Under the pieces are notes generated by a model that saw only the letters and a program-made list of their open reading frames with translations, was not told the DNA's origin and did not search any database. Shown one piece after another: positions 1 through 10,564 of a stretch of 64,000 nt of DNA. The translations under genes were made by a program, and so were the position numbers. Source of the stretch: Tenrec ecaudatus (Eukaryota > Chordata > Mammalia > Afrosoricida > Tenrecidae); NCBI RefSeq assembly GCF_050624435.1, contig NC_134534.1:67355501-67419500 (forward strand). The letters are read 5' to 3'. Numbering within the stretch: the stretch's first letter is position 1; every line of letters starts with the position of its first letter.

Positions 1-111
1 TGAGCATTCTTTTCTAAAATAGTTCACCATCATTAACATAACTTCAGCCCCCCGGCAAAAGCTTCCTTTTGCCCCACTCTCCCACACCTCCAAATTCAGT
101 AACCCAGACTC

Positions 112-305
112 CCTGTCCCTGAGTTGCTTCTGACTCAGGATGACCCGGTAGAACAAAGTAGAACTGCCACTTTGGGTCCCCACAACTGTAAGTCATTACA
201 AGAGTAGACAGCCTCATCTTTTCTCTTGGACTGGCTCATAGGTTTGAACTGTTGACCTTGATGTCAGCAGCTCAATGTGTAACCAGTTATGCTATCAGGG
301 CTCCT
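112..305 (-). repeat. AfroSINE, antisense
   Basis: Read on the minus strand, it starts with the AfroSINE head (AAGGAGCCCTG) near 305 and continues through the 'GGTTTGAACTGTTGACC' tRNA-derived B-box region to the RTE-like tail near 112. Diverged but near full length. Confidence 0.75.
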
Positions 306-319
306 TGGTACTCATTAAT

Positions 320-913
320 AATAGTTAGTTTCTAGGAAGATGATCAATAAGATTCTGTACCACAAATTTGGATTTGGGGCTTGCAGTAAATCTTAGCTCC
401 AATTGAAGAACAATCAGTTCTTCCAACATTTCCCTTGTTTATACATGCCCTCGTGACGGAGACACAGAAGTTATGGGTGATATAGCAAAATGTAGTGAAG
501 ACATGAGAGGGGGGCAGGTTATTAGATGAAATAGCATCTGGGATCTTAAAGTCTTGTTTCCAAACAAGCAGTCATCTAAGTGACATGTCAACTAAGTCCA
601 CATGGAAGAAGCACATTGACATCAGTGACTCAAGGATTGTGAATTACGTAATCCGAAGGAGAGAATAGTAACAGAGCCAATATTGTGAGCTTCTGGTTTG
701 CGGAAGATGATGGATGATATCATAATATCTACACAGGAAATAAGCCTCTGGTGACTTCCCTCTATCCATAATTGAGGGATGATAATAAGCTCTTTACCAA
801 ACAGCTTATTGGTGAGATGAGTTTAAGAGATTAAAATGACAAACCGGACTTGAACAGTTAAAACCACGTCTCTTAATGGCCCCCTCTGATACTTAGGGCC
901 TTACCTGGTTTTC

Positions 914-993
<80 letters not shown>

Positions 994-1345
994 GTGTGTG
1001 TGTTGTTGTTTCATATTGGGGTTTTCTCTGATGTATTTGTCATCGTGAATAGCCCTCTTGAATTGGTGCTGTATACTTTTACATCTTTCAGTAGACGAAA
1101 CCCAGGATTGATGAAGCTGTGGAGACCACATGTAGAATAAAGGTTCCTGGGGGGACATGGTGGGGGAGAAGGGGTAAAGGGGAGCTGATATCGAGGAGTT
1201 CAAGAAGGATGAAATGTTTTGAAACTGATTGTAGGAGCAATTGTACAATATACTACTTGATGTGATTGAGTCATGGACCGGTATGACATCAGCAAGAGAT
1301 CCCTCTAAAATGGTTTGGGGGATAAAACAAAATCTTTGGTTTCTA
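320..1345 (+). repeat. Afrotherian L1-type 3' UTR relic, sense, with inserted CT microsatellite
   Basis: Segments here match, in sense, other copies in this window: the AGCATCTGGGATCTTAAAG motif at about 526-544 recurs inverted in the copies at 5095-5855 and 60780-62085. The 3' end near 1210-1290 carries the AGCAATTGTACAATAT tail shared with 33155 and 57530. The region 916-1010 is a CT/TG microsatellite. The LINE-1 assignment is inference from the 3'-anchored, 5'-truncated copy pattern. Confidence 0.45.
916..1003. repeat. (CT)n / (TG)n microsatellite
   Basis: About 75 bp of uninterrupted CT repeats followed by a short TG and TTG run. The open frame with many Arg-Glu repeats read across it on the minus strand is an artefact. 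Confidence 0.97.
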
Positions 1346-1865
1346 TACATCAGTTTATTTCATATAAGTGAGATCATACAGTATTTTTATTTTTTAAATA
1401 GTTGTGATGACTAATTTCATTCAGTGTGTTTTTGAGGTTCGTCCATGTTGTGCCGTGAGTAGAACTTTATTTCTCTTTTGTGGTGGAATAATGTCCAATT
1501 CAGACATGACTTGCTTATCCACAGAGGGATAGGTATTTCTGTCGTGTCGACTCTGGTGGAAAGTGGAACAATAGACTCTGGTGTACAGAATTCCACTTGA
1601 ATGCATCTTCACTCTTCCGGACTTGTACTAAGATTAGAACCGCGGGGCCATATGATGATTTAGTGTTCAATTTCTGAGGGATCAGAGACCAGTTTTCCAC
1701 AGTGGCTGCCCCCTATCAAATCTCTACCAGCGATGCATAGGAGAATCCCAGTTTCTCTGCCATCTTACAAATAATTGTTGTTGTCCATGTTTTTGATCAT
1801 TGCTACTCTAATGGAGATGAAGTGGCATCTTGTTGTGGTTTGAATTTGCAGCTCCGTAATGGCTA

Positions 1866-2081
1866 GTAAGGAGCCCTGATGGGTCATGGTTATACATTGG
1901 ACTGCAATCAGCAAGGTTAGCAGTTCAAAACACTAACTGACATGCTGGAGAAAGACAGGGCTTTCTAATCCCATAAGGAGTTGCAAACTCAAAAATCCAC
2001 AGGGGCAGTTCTACCCTCTCTTATAGGGTTGCTGTAAGTCAGAATCGACTTGATGTCAGTGAATTTAATATTTTGGGGTTT
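1866..2081 (+). repeat. AfroSINE 1 of a tandem pair
   Basis: Full-length copy from AAGGAGCCCTGATGG to a T/A-rich tail. It is flanked by AATGGCTA at 1858-1865 and 2082-2089, an 8-bp target-site duplication in the host L1. Confidence 0.9.
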
Positions 2082-2089
2082 AATGGCTA

Positions 2090-2315
2090 ACAAAATGGAG
2101 CCCTGGTGGTATAATGGTCACATGTTGAGCTGCAATCTGCAAGGTCAGCAGTTCAAAACCACCAGCTGCTCCAAGGGAGAAAGATGGGCTCTCTAGTCCC
2201 ACACAGAGTTCGTCTCAGAAACTCACAGGGGGCAGTTTTTCTAGCGTGTCCTTTAGGGTCATTATGAGTCAGTATCAATTTGATGGCCCTGAGTTTGGGG
2301 GGACTTTTTTTGGGT
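2090..2315 (+). repeat. AfroSINE 2 of a tandem pair
   Basis: Full-length copy with GGAGCCCTGGTGG head and GAGTTTGGGGGG tail. AATGGCTA flanks it at 2082-2089 and 2316-2323, the same duplicated target as its neighbour, so two insertions hit one site. Confidence 0.9.
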
Positions 2316-2535
2316 AATGGCTAATGCTAATGATGTTGAATATAATTTAGGTGTTTTTTTATTATAATTTGAATAAGCTGTCTTTCGAAGTCCTTTGCCT
2401 ATTTGTTATTGAGTTGTTGTCTTGTGGAAATTACCTATGTTTTAGATATTAAACCCTAATAGAATGTATGCTGTTTAAAAATGTGCCCTCAATTTGTAGG
2501 TGCTCATTTCCTTTTGTTGTATAATAACACTGAAT

Positions 2536-3195
2536 TTTTTTTAAAGAAAAACAGCTGTCAGACGTAAAATCTGTAAATTTATTTTGGAGAAGAGAAAGTA
2601 ATTTAAACAGGACACATAATGAAAGTAATTCACTAAGTGATTCAGGGAGCTATTTCTTTACTTAGGTTTTAAAAAAGCAATAAAGGTAGTTAGCTGTGTA
2701 CAGCTAGACGCTTGCTGGTGGTTGACATTTACAGGCATAAACAGGGGTTAGAACAAGGTTACAGAAAAGCACAGGACCTTGTAAGAATCCAGGCCCAGGT
2801 TAGAAAAACATTTTGTGTGTGGGGTGGGGGGCGGGGGGCTAAGGGACACTTTCTGAGAATCAGCCACCACTAACGTCACATGCTTTTGGGAACATCACAA
2901 TAAAAATAGATGTGCGCCACTTCAGCATCACTGGGCACCACTTCTGAGAACAGCAAGGCAGTACCTGGCTCTGAGAAAGAGTCCAGCACTCCAGGTGTGC
3001 AATATTCTCTCCTTTGTTACAGGTTTTTGAAGTACGAAAGTATTTTAGTTTATGAGCTTTTATTTATTTGATCTCTTACTGCTCAGGGATAGAGAAAAGT
3101 CAAGAATCAGAGTGTGATGGAGATTCAGGAGAGGAGAACATGTTTGAGAAAGGATCTTCTAATTCTACATGTAAAGTGATAAACATTCTAGATTC
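2536..3195. other. Unassigned noncoding sequence
   Basis: No gene, no repeat I recognise. A G-rich run lies at about 2820-2838. Confidence 0.5.
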
Positions 3196-3199
3196 ACCT

Positions 3200-3680
3200 T
3201 AGTCTCTGAATACCCTTGTGAAGGATACAAAAATAACAACATTATAATGCCTTTGAGAATCAAACTTCCCTGTAAAAGATTGCCCAAAGACCAAGACTAA
3301 CCTCTGACAGGTTCACACATAAGTCAGCTTCAAGGGGGCCTTTAAAATCAGAATGGACATTGGAACTACCATCCATAGACAGTAAGACACCAGATTCATT
3401 GCCTACTAAAACAAAGCAAAATCAAACAAAACACTGGCATTCCCCAGGGAAATTTCAACATGACCTGGTTTTCAACAACATGAGATTCAAAATGGTCAGG
3501 ATACAGTCCAAAATGTTATGACAAAGAGTAAGGAAAATAGAACCATTCTCAAAAGAAAGACAATCTGTAGAAGCCACCCTTAAGATGATCACACAAAAAC
3601 TTTACAGAAGCTATTAGTCTTAAGCTACATGAGGAAAGAGTAAACACTCTTGACAAGAGTAAAAGATCGATGTCCTTACT
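3200..3680 (+). repeat. Possible ancient L1M 5' region fragment
   Basis: 'GGTTTTCAACAACATGAGATT' style text (about 3460-3490) and 'CCATTCTCAAAAGAAAGACAATC' (split here: CCATTCTCAAAAGAAAG at 3543) resemble the region ahead of ORF1 in old L1M elements. No open frame survives. Confidence 0.3.
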
Positions 3681-3698
3681 CATGAAAGAACCAAAGAG

Positions 3699-3860
3699 CC
3701 CCTATGCCACCGAGTTGGTTCCAACTTATCGTGACTTGTTGGAAGAGTGTAGAACTACTACCTAGAGGCTCCAAAGATCTTCTACCTAGTTTCTCATAAA
3801 TACTTAGGAGAACAGACAGCCTCATATTTCTCTCAAGCAGAGTGAACCTTGGTGAAATGG
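3699..3860 (-). repeat. AfroSINE fragment, antisense
   Basis: 'GCCACCGAGTTGGTTCCAAC' near 3708 corresponds to the inverted AfroSINE tail; 'GACAGCCTCATATTTCTCTC' follows at about 3815. Strongly diverged, head missing. Confidence 0.55.
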
Positions 3861-4089
3861 TTTCAGTAGAGCTTATAGACCAAGATAGAGAAGGAAGAAG
3901 GACATCAGGTATCCTTTAACATTTGTATAAAAAGTTAAGTTTTAAAAAGGGAAAATTGACAAGTTTCACTTAAAAATATAAAGGCCTAAACTCTGGATGT
4001 GTTAAGGAGTCCAATAAGCATATCAAATCTAGTAGTATATTAGGAGGATAATGTATCACGATCAAATCAAGTTTGCCCCTAAATTAGGA

Positions 4090-5060
4090 ATATTTCCCCA
4101 GATTTTCTGACTGCTCCCGGTCAAAGTATGGCTGCGAGCATTTTTGTAATTACCTTCAGCAAAATTTTACTTTCATGTAATAAGAATGATACTGCTTGAT
4201 GATTGTCACATCCTGTGGGTGCCTTTCTTTGGAATGATACAAATCCGATCTCTTCCAGTCCATTGGCCAGAGAGCTTTGGCCAGAGTTCTTGGCCATGGA
4301 CTAATAAGTGCTTCCACCTCTGCATGGGTGAAACATTTCAGTTGATGGTCATCAATCCTGGAGCCTTGTTTTTCACCAGTGCCTTTAGTGCAGCGTGGAC
4401 GTCAATCAATACCATTGATTCTTGATCACGTGCTACCTTTTAAAATGTTTTGAGTACTAACCAGTTACTTTTGGTAGAGTGATTTTGTGTTATTTTCTTT
4501 TTATTTTATAAATTATTTTATTGGGGGCTCTTACACCTCTTGTAACATTTCCATGCATCAATTGTATCAAGTATATTTGTACATATGTTGCCATCATTAT
4601 TTCCAAAACATTTTGTACTTGAGCCCTTGGTTTAAGCTCCTCTTTTGCCCCCTCCCTACCCCCCCTTGAGAATCCTTGATCAATTCTACACTGTTATTTT
4701 GTATCTTACACTGTCCATTGTGTGCCTTCATCCATGTCTTTGTTATCTGTCCCCTTGAGTGGGTGGGGGGGCTATATGTCCAACTCCTTTCTCACCCTTT
4801 CCTCTCACCCTTTTGATGCTTCCTGTATAAATAAATATTTTCCCATCGAATCTTTCAATATTGTAACTTGAGACATTTTTCTTTTTGTTCAGCTTCATTC
4901 CTAACTTCAGATTTTTGCATATTTCACTATGATACTTTCTCTTCTCCAGCTGCCCTTTGAAATTTTATGTCCACCTCTGGAAACTCATCATTTCTTCCTT
5001 TCGCTTTAGCTACTCCATATTCAAAGGCAAGTTTCAGAATCTTTTTCATTCATTTGATCT
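4090..5060 (-). repeat. RTE/BovB-type LINE, RT-region fragment, antisense, split by an L1 tail
   Basis: Read on the minus strand, it aligns with the sense copies at 12860-14090 and 27440-28385: the 'TCCTGGAGCCTTGTTTTTC' segment (about 4358) is the inverse of the 'GGCCCCAGGGATTGACGG' segment at 27615. It runs 4090-4492, is broken by a LINE tail, and resumes at 4806-5060. Stops in every frame; a dead copy. Confidence 0.75.
4493..4805 (-). repeat. Afrotherian L1-type 3' end, antisense, inside RTE
   Basis: Shows the inverted tail 'TTTATTGGGGGCTCTTAC', then 'GTACATATGTTGCCATCATT' and 'CTTGAGCCCTTGG', the same order as at 10565 and 20528. It interrupts the RTE fragment, so it is younger than that element. 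Confidence 0.7.
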
Positions 5061-5094
5061 TTCCTTTTGTATTTTCTTCATATGCCATAGTATT

Positions 5095-5855
5095 TTAAGC
5101 AGTTTTATTGGCATATATTTCACACACCATACAATTAAATAGTTCAATCATGTTAATGAGTTGTATGATCATCTTCCAATGAATTTATCAATTTTAAAGA
5201 ACTTGCTTCTCTTTTGTACTCTTGTCATCAGTTCCCCACCTACCATCACGCCCCACCCAACCAAAGACCTTCCCTTCCATACCCCACAAGATGCTATAGA
5301 TGCAGTCTCTGTTTCTATAACTCTACCCATCCTGGCGGTCATAGACAGAGAAACATAGAAAATGAAATAAAGAACAAGCAAACAAACCCACTGCATTCTG
5401 CAAGCCTATCCACACACCCCTGGTCTCTGATCAGAGGGGGTTCACTGGAAGCTTAAGCCATGTGTGGACACTGCAAATGAATTTTGGGCTCCCACTGTCC
5501 TCCATAATCTTCAGTAAACCAGGTGTGTACAGTTTGAGCCTGATATCATTCCGTCCTTCAGGTTTGGATTTTATTATGCACAATCCTTGGACCACACAGA
5601 CTTGCTCCTTCCATGGGCCCAGTTGAAGCCTCACTCAGAGGGCTGCGAGCTCAAAGACAAGCCTTTAAGATCCCAGAACCTTTTCTCCTAATGGCCAGGC
5701 CCCATCTAGTTTTTTCGCAGGACTTTGCTGTCACACCCGTATCTTCAGTGACCTCTTCATGAGGGCAAGTATCAAGCTGAGCCATGTAATAAGAACTAAT
5801 TATTCTCAGATCAGAGTCGCAATTAAGTGGGAACCCCAGATCCATTCATATAACC
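5095..5855 (-). repeat. Afrotherian L1-type 3' UTR, second subfamily, antisense
   Basis: Starts with the inverted tail 'CAGTTTTATTGGCATATAT' and proceeds through 'GATTTTATTATGCACAATCC' and 'AGCCTTTAAGATCCCAGA'. It matches 29820-30437 and 60780-62085 in the same order. Several short open frames overlap it but none is coherent. Confidence 0.6.
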
Positions 5856-5905
5856 ACGATTTATGTGATATTCTTGATGCCATTCTACAATCCGTCCTCC
5901 TAAGT

Positions 5906-6106
5906 CAGTGGTTCTCAACCTTCCAAATGTCATGACCCTTTAATGCAGTTGCTCATGTTGTGGTGAACCCCCCACCCCCAATCATAAAATTATTTTTGGT
6001 GCTACTTCATCACTGTAATTTTGCTACTGTTACAAATCGGGCGAACCCTGTGAAAGGGTTGTTTGACCCCCAAAGGGGGTTGTGACCCACAGGTTGAAAC
6101 CAGCTG
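5906..6106 (-). mobile_element. SPIN-like nonautonomous hAT transposon, copy 1
   Basis: 201 bp, beginning CAGTGGTTCTCAACC and ending with the inverse TIR (GGTTGAAACCAGCTG). The flanks are TCCTAAGT (5898-5905) and CCCTAAGT (6107-6114), an 8-bp hAT-type target duplication with one mismatch. It shares the internal deletion junction of copies 2 and 3. Confidence 0.9.
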
Positions 6107-6342
6107 CCCTAAGTCATTAGTGTTCAATGAGTCAAATCTTTAATGAATCAGATCATCTTGAGATGATCACTAAAATCAGGTGAGATATATTTAAGGTCAT
6201 ATTTTGGCTTTCTGAAACGTGTTTTAATTTTCTTGTTTCTATTTCGACTTCAATATGAGCAATTAATGATCTGCTTCACAAATGGTACTGACCTTATTTT
6301 GACTGTTGAACTTCTTAATTGTCTCTCCCAAAACCAAACTCC
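6107..6342. other. Unassigned sequence with a small perfect palindrome
   Basis: 6151-6168 reads GATCATCT-TG-AGATGATC, an 8-bp inverted repeat with a 2-base centre. Otherwise nothing recognised. Confidence 0.5.
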
Positions 6343-6490
6343 AAATTCACTGCCATTGAGTCAATGCTGACTCATAGCAACCTCCTGTGTCTTTCCAAGA
6401 CTGTAACTGCTATGGCAGTAGAAAAGCCCAGTCTTTCTCCCATGGAGCTGCTGGTGGTTTTGAACTGCCAGCCATGCAGATAGCAGCCTG
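6343..6490 (-). repeat. AfroSINE, antisense, head-truncated
   Basis: 'CACTGCCATTGAGTCAATGC' (6348) is the inverted SINE tail and 'GGTGGTTTTGAACTGCCAGC' (6452) the inverted body. Confidence 0.85.
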
Positions 6491-6980
6491 ACTGAGAATG
6501 TTTCACTGTATTCATAACATTTTCAGTGATTGATTCCTTACATGTGGACTATCTATGTCTTCTTCATAGTATATCTTAGTTAGGAAGTACCACTGAAATT
6601 CTCCTATTAGAGGTGAACTGGCTGGATTTTGAAATGCCATTGCATAGCTTCCAGCTACACAGCAACGGGCAGCCTACCACATAAGACAGCAGACATCTGG
6701 TACTGGGGACAATGCGCATAGAAATTTTGTAAGGGAACCTAATTTGCTGTGTAAATTTCAACCAAAAATCTAATAAAATGTTTTTTAATTAAAAAAGGAA
6801 AATAATCTATGAGTATATCGGTAAATGCAAAGCAAAAGTATTTGCTAATATTATGGAACATTCAAATTATATATAGAATTTTTAATAATTCAATATTTTA
6901 ATATAGAATCTCATAATACAGAAAAAGCTAAAATCAAGTAGGAAAAGCATGCATATGAAGTAGAATGAACTAAAGAAAGA
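6491..6980. other. Unassigned sequence with a poly(A)-like end
   Basis: Around 6760-6800 it has CTAATAAAATG followed by TTTTTTAATTAAAAAAGG, which could be the 3' end of a retrocopied sequence starting near 6550, but the body is not recognised. Confidence 0.3.
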
Positions 6981-7735
6981 TGGACTGGGCAATTCAGGAT
7001 GGTTGCTATTGACAGAGTTCTTCAATGGGACGTTGTGCTGTGTACAGGAATCTGTTGGACCACACACCTGCTCCTCCAGGAACTGGGGAAATGGTCTTTC
7101 CAGCTTTCTGACTTCATCATTCTTCCATTTGCCTTAGGGATGCTAGGACAAGTGTCAGTCTCTTCTGACCTCCACTTTGATCTTTTCTTTCTTTCCTGTC
7201 TTCTCAATGTGCTTCTGCTTTCGTCATGAATGGCGTTCCTGATGGCCTCTCACTGCTCAGCAGCTCTTCTTTCATTAGTGTTCAGGGAGTCTGTGTGCTG
7301 GAAATTCAGGTGGAATATACTCAAGGTTGTATTTGGGCTCTCATGGAGTGGCTTTAAAGTTCTTCAGTTTCCATCTGAACTGACATATGAGGAATTGATA
7401 GTCTGTTCCACAGATGGCCCCTGCCATAGTTTTCATTGCTGATATCAAACTTTTCCATAGTCACTTCAATTTGATTTCTGTGTTGTATTGTCTCTGGAGA
7501 AGTCCATATATAGAGTCACCATTTATGTTGTTGGAAAAAGGTATTTCCTATGAACAAGTCGTTGGTCTTGCAAAATTCTATCACTTGATCTCCAGCTTTG
7601 TTTCTATCACCAAGACTGTTCCTTCTTTGTTTTTCTTTCCTTCTTCTTTGTTTCCAACTTTTGCCTTCCAATTCCCAATAATTGCTAATGCATCTTGAAT
7701 GCATGTTTGATCAATTTCAAACTGAAGGTAAGTGT
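6980..7735 (-). repeat. RTE/BovB-type LINE, endonuclease region, antisense
   Basis: On the minus strand, 7704-7516 translates to a piece containing IEFCKTNDLFIGNTFFQQHK, the conserved end of the apurinic endonuclease domain of RTE/BovB ORFs (family pattern: LIEFC...N..FQQHKRR.YTW). Frameshifts and stops break it further 5' and 3'. Nonfunctional remnant. Confidence 0.8.
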
Positions 7736-7736
7736 T

Positions 7737-8172
7737 AGTAGGGGATTTGCTGAAAGAAAAAAAAAACTACATCTCAAAGCCATTTCTCTGTGTATAAAGA
7801 GCCAGTTCAGAAACACAAGTAATTCCTGGGACCGTCGAGGAAGTAAGAGCTCCTGGTGAAGCACGTTGGAGATCTCTATCTGAAGTGATGGAGGCCCCAG
7901 AGACTGTGAAGCAGAGGAGCCAGGTTGGGGACCAGAGGCTGAGGCAAGGAAGGAGATCATGAGACTGAACACAGGAGCAGTGGTGATCCTATGAGACTGT
8001 GAGGCAGAGGGGCTGTTTTCTGGCCCACAGGGGCAAAGACCAAGGCACCATATGCCTAAGAGTCTGAGGACTAGAGACTTCTCTGCCTGCCTCGGAGAGT
8101 TCCTGCTCTGCACCATAACCAGAGCCTTTCTGCTTACTAATCCTGATGTGTGGTGTCCTGTTAACGTCCCAA
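7737..8172. other. Unassigned sequence, possibly retroviral LTR-like
   Basis: Not recognised. Together with 8386-8480, where AATAAACCCTCTTAATTGTG precedes a GAGTTCTCAAACCCAG stretch, it could be an old LTR carrying the AfroSINE at 8173, but I see no clean terminal TG/CA pair. The long minus-strand open frame spanning 7685-8443 crosses the SINE and is not a gene. Confidence 0.25.
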
Positions 8173-8385
8173 CCTTGGTGGTGGAATGGTTACACATTGG
8201 ACTGAGACCGGAAGGTTCAAAGTTCGAAACCAAGAGACACTCCTCTCCTTGGGAGAACGATGGGGCTTTCTGCGCCTGTAAATTGTTACAATCTTGAAAA
8301 CTCACAGGGGCATTTCTACACTGTCCTATAGAGTTGTTATGGGTCGGCATTGACTCGGTGCTAGTGAGTTTGGTTTTCCTTGCTT
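8173..8385 (+). repeat. AfroSINE, sense
   Basis: 'AACCTTGGTGGTGGAATGG' head, 'AGGTTCAAAGTTCGAAACCA' B-box region and 'GACTCGGTGCTAGTGAGTTT' tail. Near full length. Confidence 0.9.
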
Positions 8386-8479
8386 CCTTAATAAACCCTC
8401 TTAATTGTGAGTAAAGTCTGGAAGTTCTGTGTGGCCTCTGCAATGAGTTCTCAAACCCAGAAGAAGTAGAGTGTCTTTG

Positions 8480-9654
8480 GAGGAATGGTTGGTGTCACAA
8501 TAGGGAACGACACATGGATGGTGGAAGCTTCTCTGACCTCTGCCTCGTGGCAATAGAGAAGTCAGAGGAAGTCAGCTAGGGTCCCTCCACCAATTTTACA
8601 CAAAGATAGATCTTAAAATTAATATGTATTGTTTAAACAACTTCTGGAATATCTAGTTTTCTTTTTGAAACCAACTCCAGTAAAAGGCTCTAAGCGGAGC
8701 CTCTTTCATAAAAGCTGGTTGAGGAATACAGAATTTACATTACTAGCTGCTTGCTGAAAATCTTGTCACGTGCAGGGCATCGGATGCAACTCATTAAAGA
8801 GGATTTAGAATACATTTAAGACCTTAATTAGCATTCTTAAGATGGTGCGTGTGTAATATTAACAGAGGAGAGAACACATATCATAGCTTTTTACCTCTCA
8901 AAAGCAGGAATTTGACAATATTACTTGCTGCATTTTTATATGTGTAACATGTTTAAATACTCCAGAGAAAGATAATCGAGTAAAAGCTGTGTGTGGCATG
9001 CCAAAGTATACTTTAGTAAAAAGAATGGTCATGTTAAATATAAAAACGACAATGGTATTTTCCTGCCAGGAATTCTTTAATTTTTTTTCTATAAAAGTTA
9101 AAAGGGGGTAGGGAAACTTTGTTTCGTTCTCTGTCTTCCTTTGTTGGATTGTTTGGGCCAGGTCCCGTGGTGAAGCGGACAGCAGTGCTGATGTGCAGGA
9201 GCGTGAGGGTCCCCGAAGTGGAGCCTTCTCTGTCTCCTGGCCCACAGAGGGCTTGTGTGTGGAAGCTGGCTGGCTCCCCAAATCCCTAAGCACTAGCTGG
9301 GTGCTGTGAAGTTATCAGCATGCTGTCTGATAACTTGATTTATATAATTCAATTCACTTTGAAGCTGATTTTTATTATCATTCTCATGCTTATTCAAATG
9401 TATTTTCTTTGACCCATGATATTTTGCCAAGAAAGAGCTGCTCATTTCCTCTCTCTAATCAAACATGTGTGAATAGAACTCAAGCATCAGAGAGGGTCAC
9501 AGGATCTCTGTTTTTCTTTTTGTTTTGTTTTTTAATGTGAGATTGATTGGAGAATATTACCATTCTTTTTAGCTCCTGATCCTGAGTAACGGAGATTGAC
9601 ACTAGCTGCATATGATGAGTAGCCTCGAGGCTAAATTATGCATTTGCCCTCATA
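8480..9654. other. Unassigned noncoding sequence
   Basis: No gene or repeat that I can name. Open frames here are short and lack splice or homology support. Confidence 0.5.
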
Positions 9655-9860
9655 GTAACGGGCTCCTTGGGCTGCTAACTGCGAGGTAAGCAGTTTGAAA
9701 CCACCAGCCACTTCAAGGGAGAAAGACCAAGCTTTTTAGTCCTGTAAAGAGTTTCAGTCTCAGAAACTCACACCCATTGGTGATAGTTCTACCCTGCCCT
9801 GTAGTGTCACTCTAGAGTCGGAATTGACTCGATGGCAGTGAGTTTGGGTTGATCAACAAC
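9655..9860 (+). repeat. AfroSINE, sense
   Basis: 'TAACGGGCTCCTTGGGCTGC' head (altered), 'GAAACCACCAGCCACTTCAA' body, and an intact tail 'GAGTCGGAATTGACTCGATG' followed by GCAGTGAGTTTGGGTT. It has the best-preserved tail of the window. Confidence 0.92.
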
Positions 9861-10564
9861 CCCCAATCAAGTTCATTCTACCAACACTTTCATTAACCTT
9901 AATCCCCCTCCCACCAGCTGACAGGAGTGTACACTTGACACTTCCCTCTGTCAATGTCCTTGAGCCAGCAACTGGGGTCTCAGGAACCTTACTCTGTCTC
10001 TCTTTTCAATCTTTCTTCCATAATTCCCACCAGTATTTTCACAAATTCAAGCCTCTGACTTCTTTAAAAACAAGATAAAACGAGCCCTCCTTGTCTCTCA
10101 GATTTTAGTCCATGCCCCTTTCAGCTTTCGTTCTTCATAGCCATGTTTCTTAGGAGAGTGGCATGCATTTGCCAACTCTATTTCCTCACCTGCCACTCAT
10201 TCCAGTTGAATGCTCCTGCCTGTGATTACCAGTGGTCTTCATATTACAACTCACACGGAGACCTTTAGATCCTTGCCATACTTGACCACGTTGCTGTGTG
10301 ACCGTGGATGGGCAGCCTGTGAAGTGGAGATTGTTCAGGATTTGAAATGTGACAGGACTAGATTTGTACCTCAAATAGCTTATTCTACAATGACAGTGAG
10401 CAAGATAGTTCACCTTTTTAAGTAACCTGGTTTTCTTGACTAGGAAATGAGCCCAGTACAAGCTCAGGTAACTTCTGGGAGTAAAGGCAGTATGTGCAGG
10501 TTTATCCCAGTTCCTGATGTGGATAAATTGCCTTCATACTGCATCTTCCCTTCTTATTTTTCTT
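9861..10564. other. Unassigned noncoding sequence
   Basis: Pyrimidine-rich, possibly an old LINE remnant; nothing certain. Confidence 0.4.

Larger units (their letters stand above)
1350..2535 (-). repeat. Old eutherian L1 3' ORF2/3' region, antisense, split by two AfroSINEs
   Basis: The text 'GTCCATGTTGT', 'TTTTCCACAGTGGCTGC', 'GAAGTGGCATCTTGTTGTGG' and, after the insertion, 'AAGTCCTTTGCCTATTTG' and 'GATATTAAACCCTAATAGA' follows the familiar antisense L1M order. The L1 runs 1350-1857 and resumes at 2324; the gap is filled by two SINEs with matching target duplications. Confidence 0.8.

Noticed and set aside
901..1350. Minus-strand frame of 149 codons with an Arg-Glu repeat
   Set aside because: The repeat is the translation of a CT microsatellite.
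7685..8443. Longest open frame of the window, 252 codons, minus strand
   Set aside because: It runs through the inverse of an AfroSINE (8173-8385) and the edge of an RTE fragment, has no domain I recognise and no conserved counterpart in the window.
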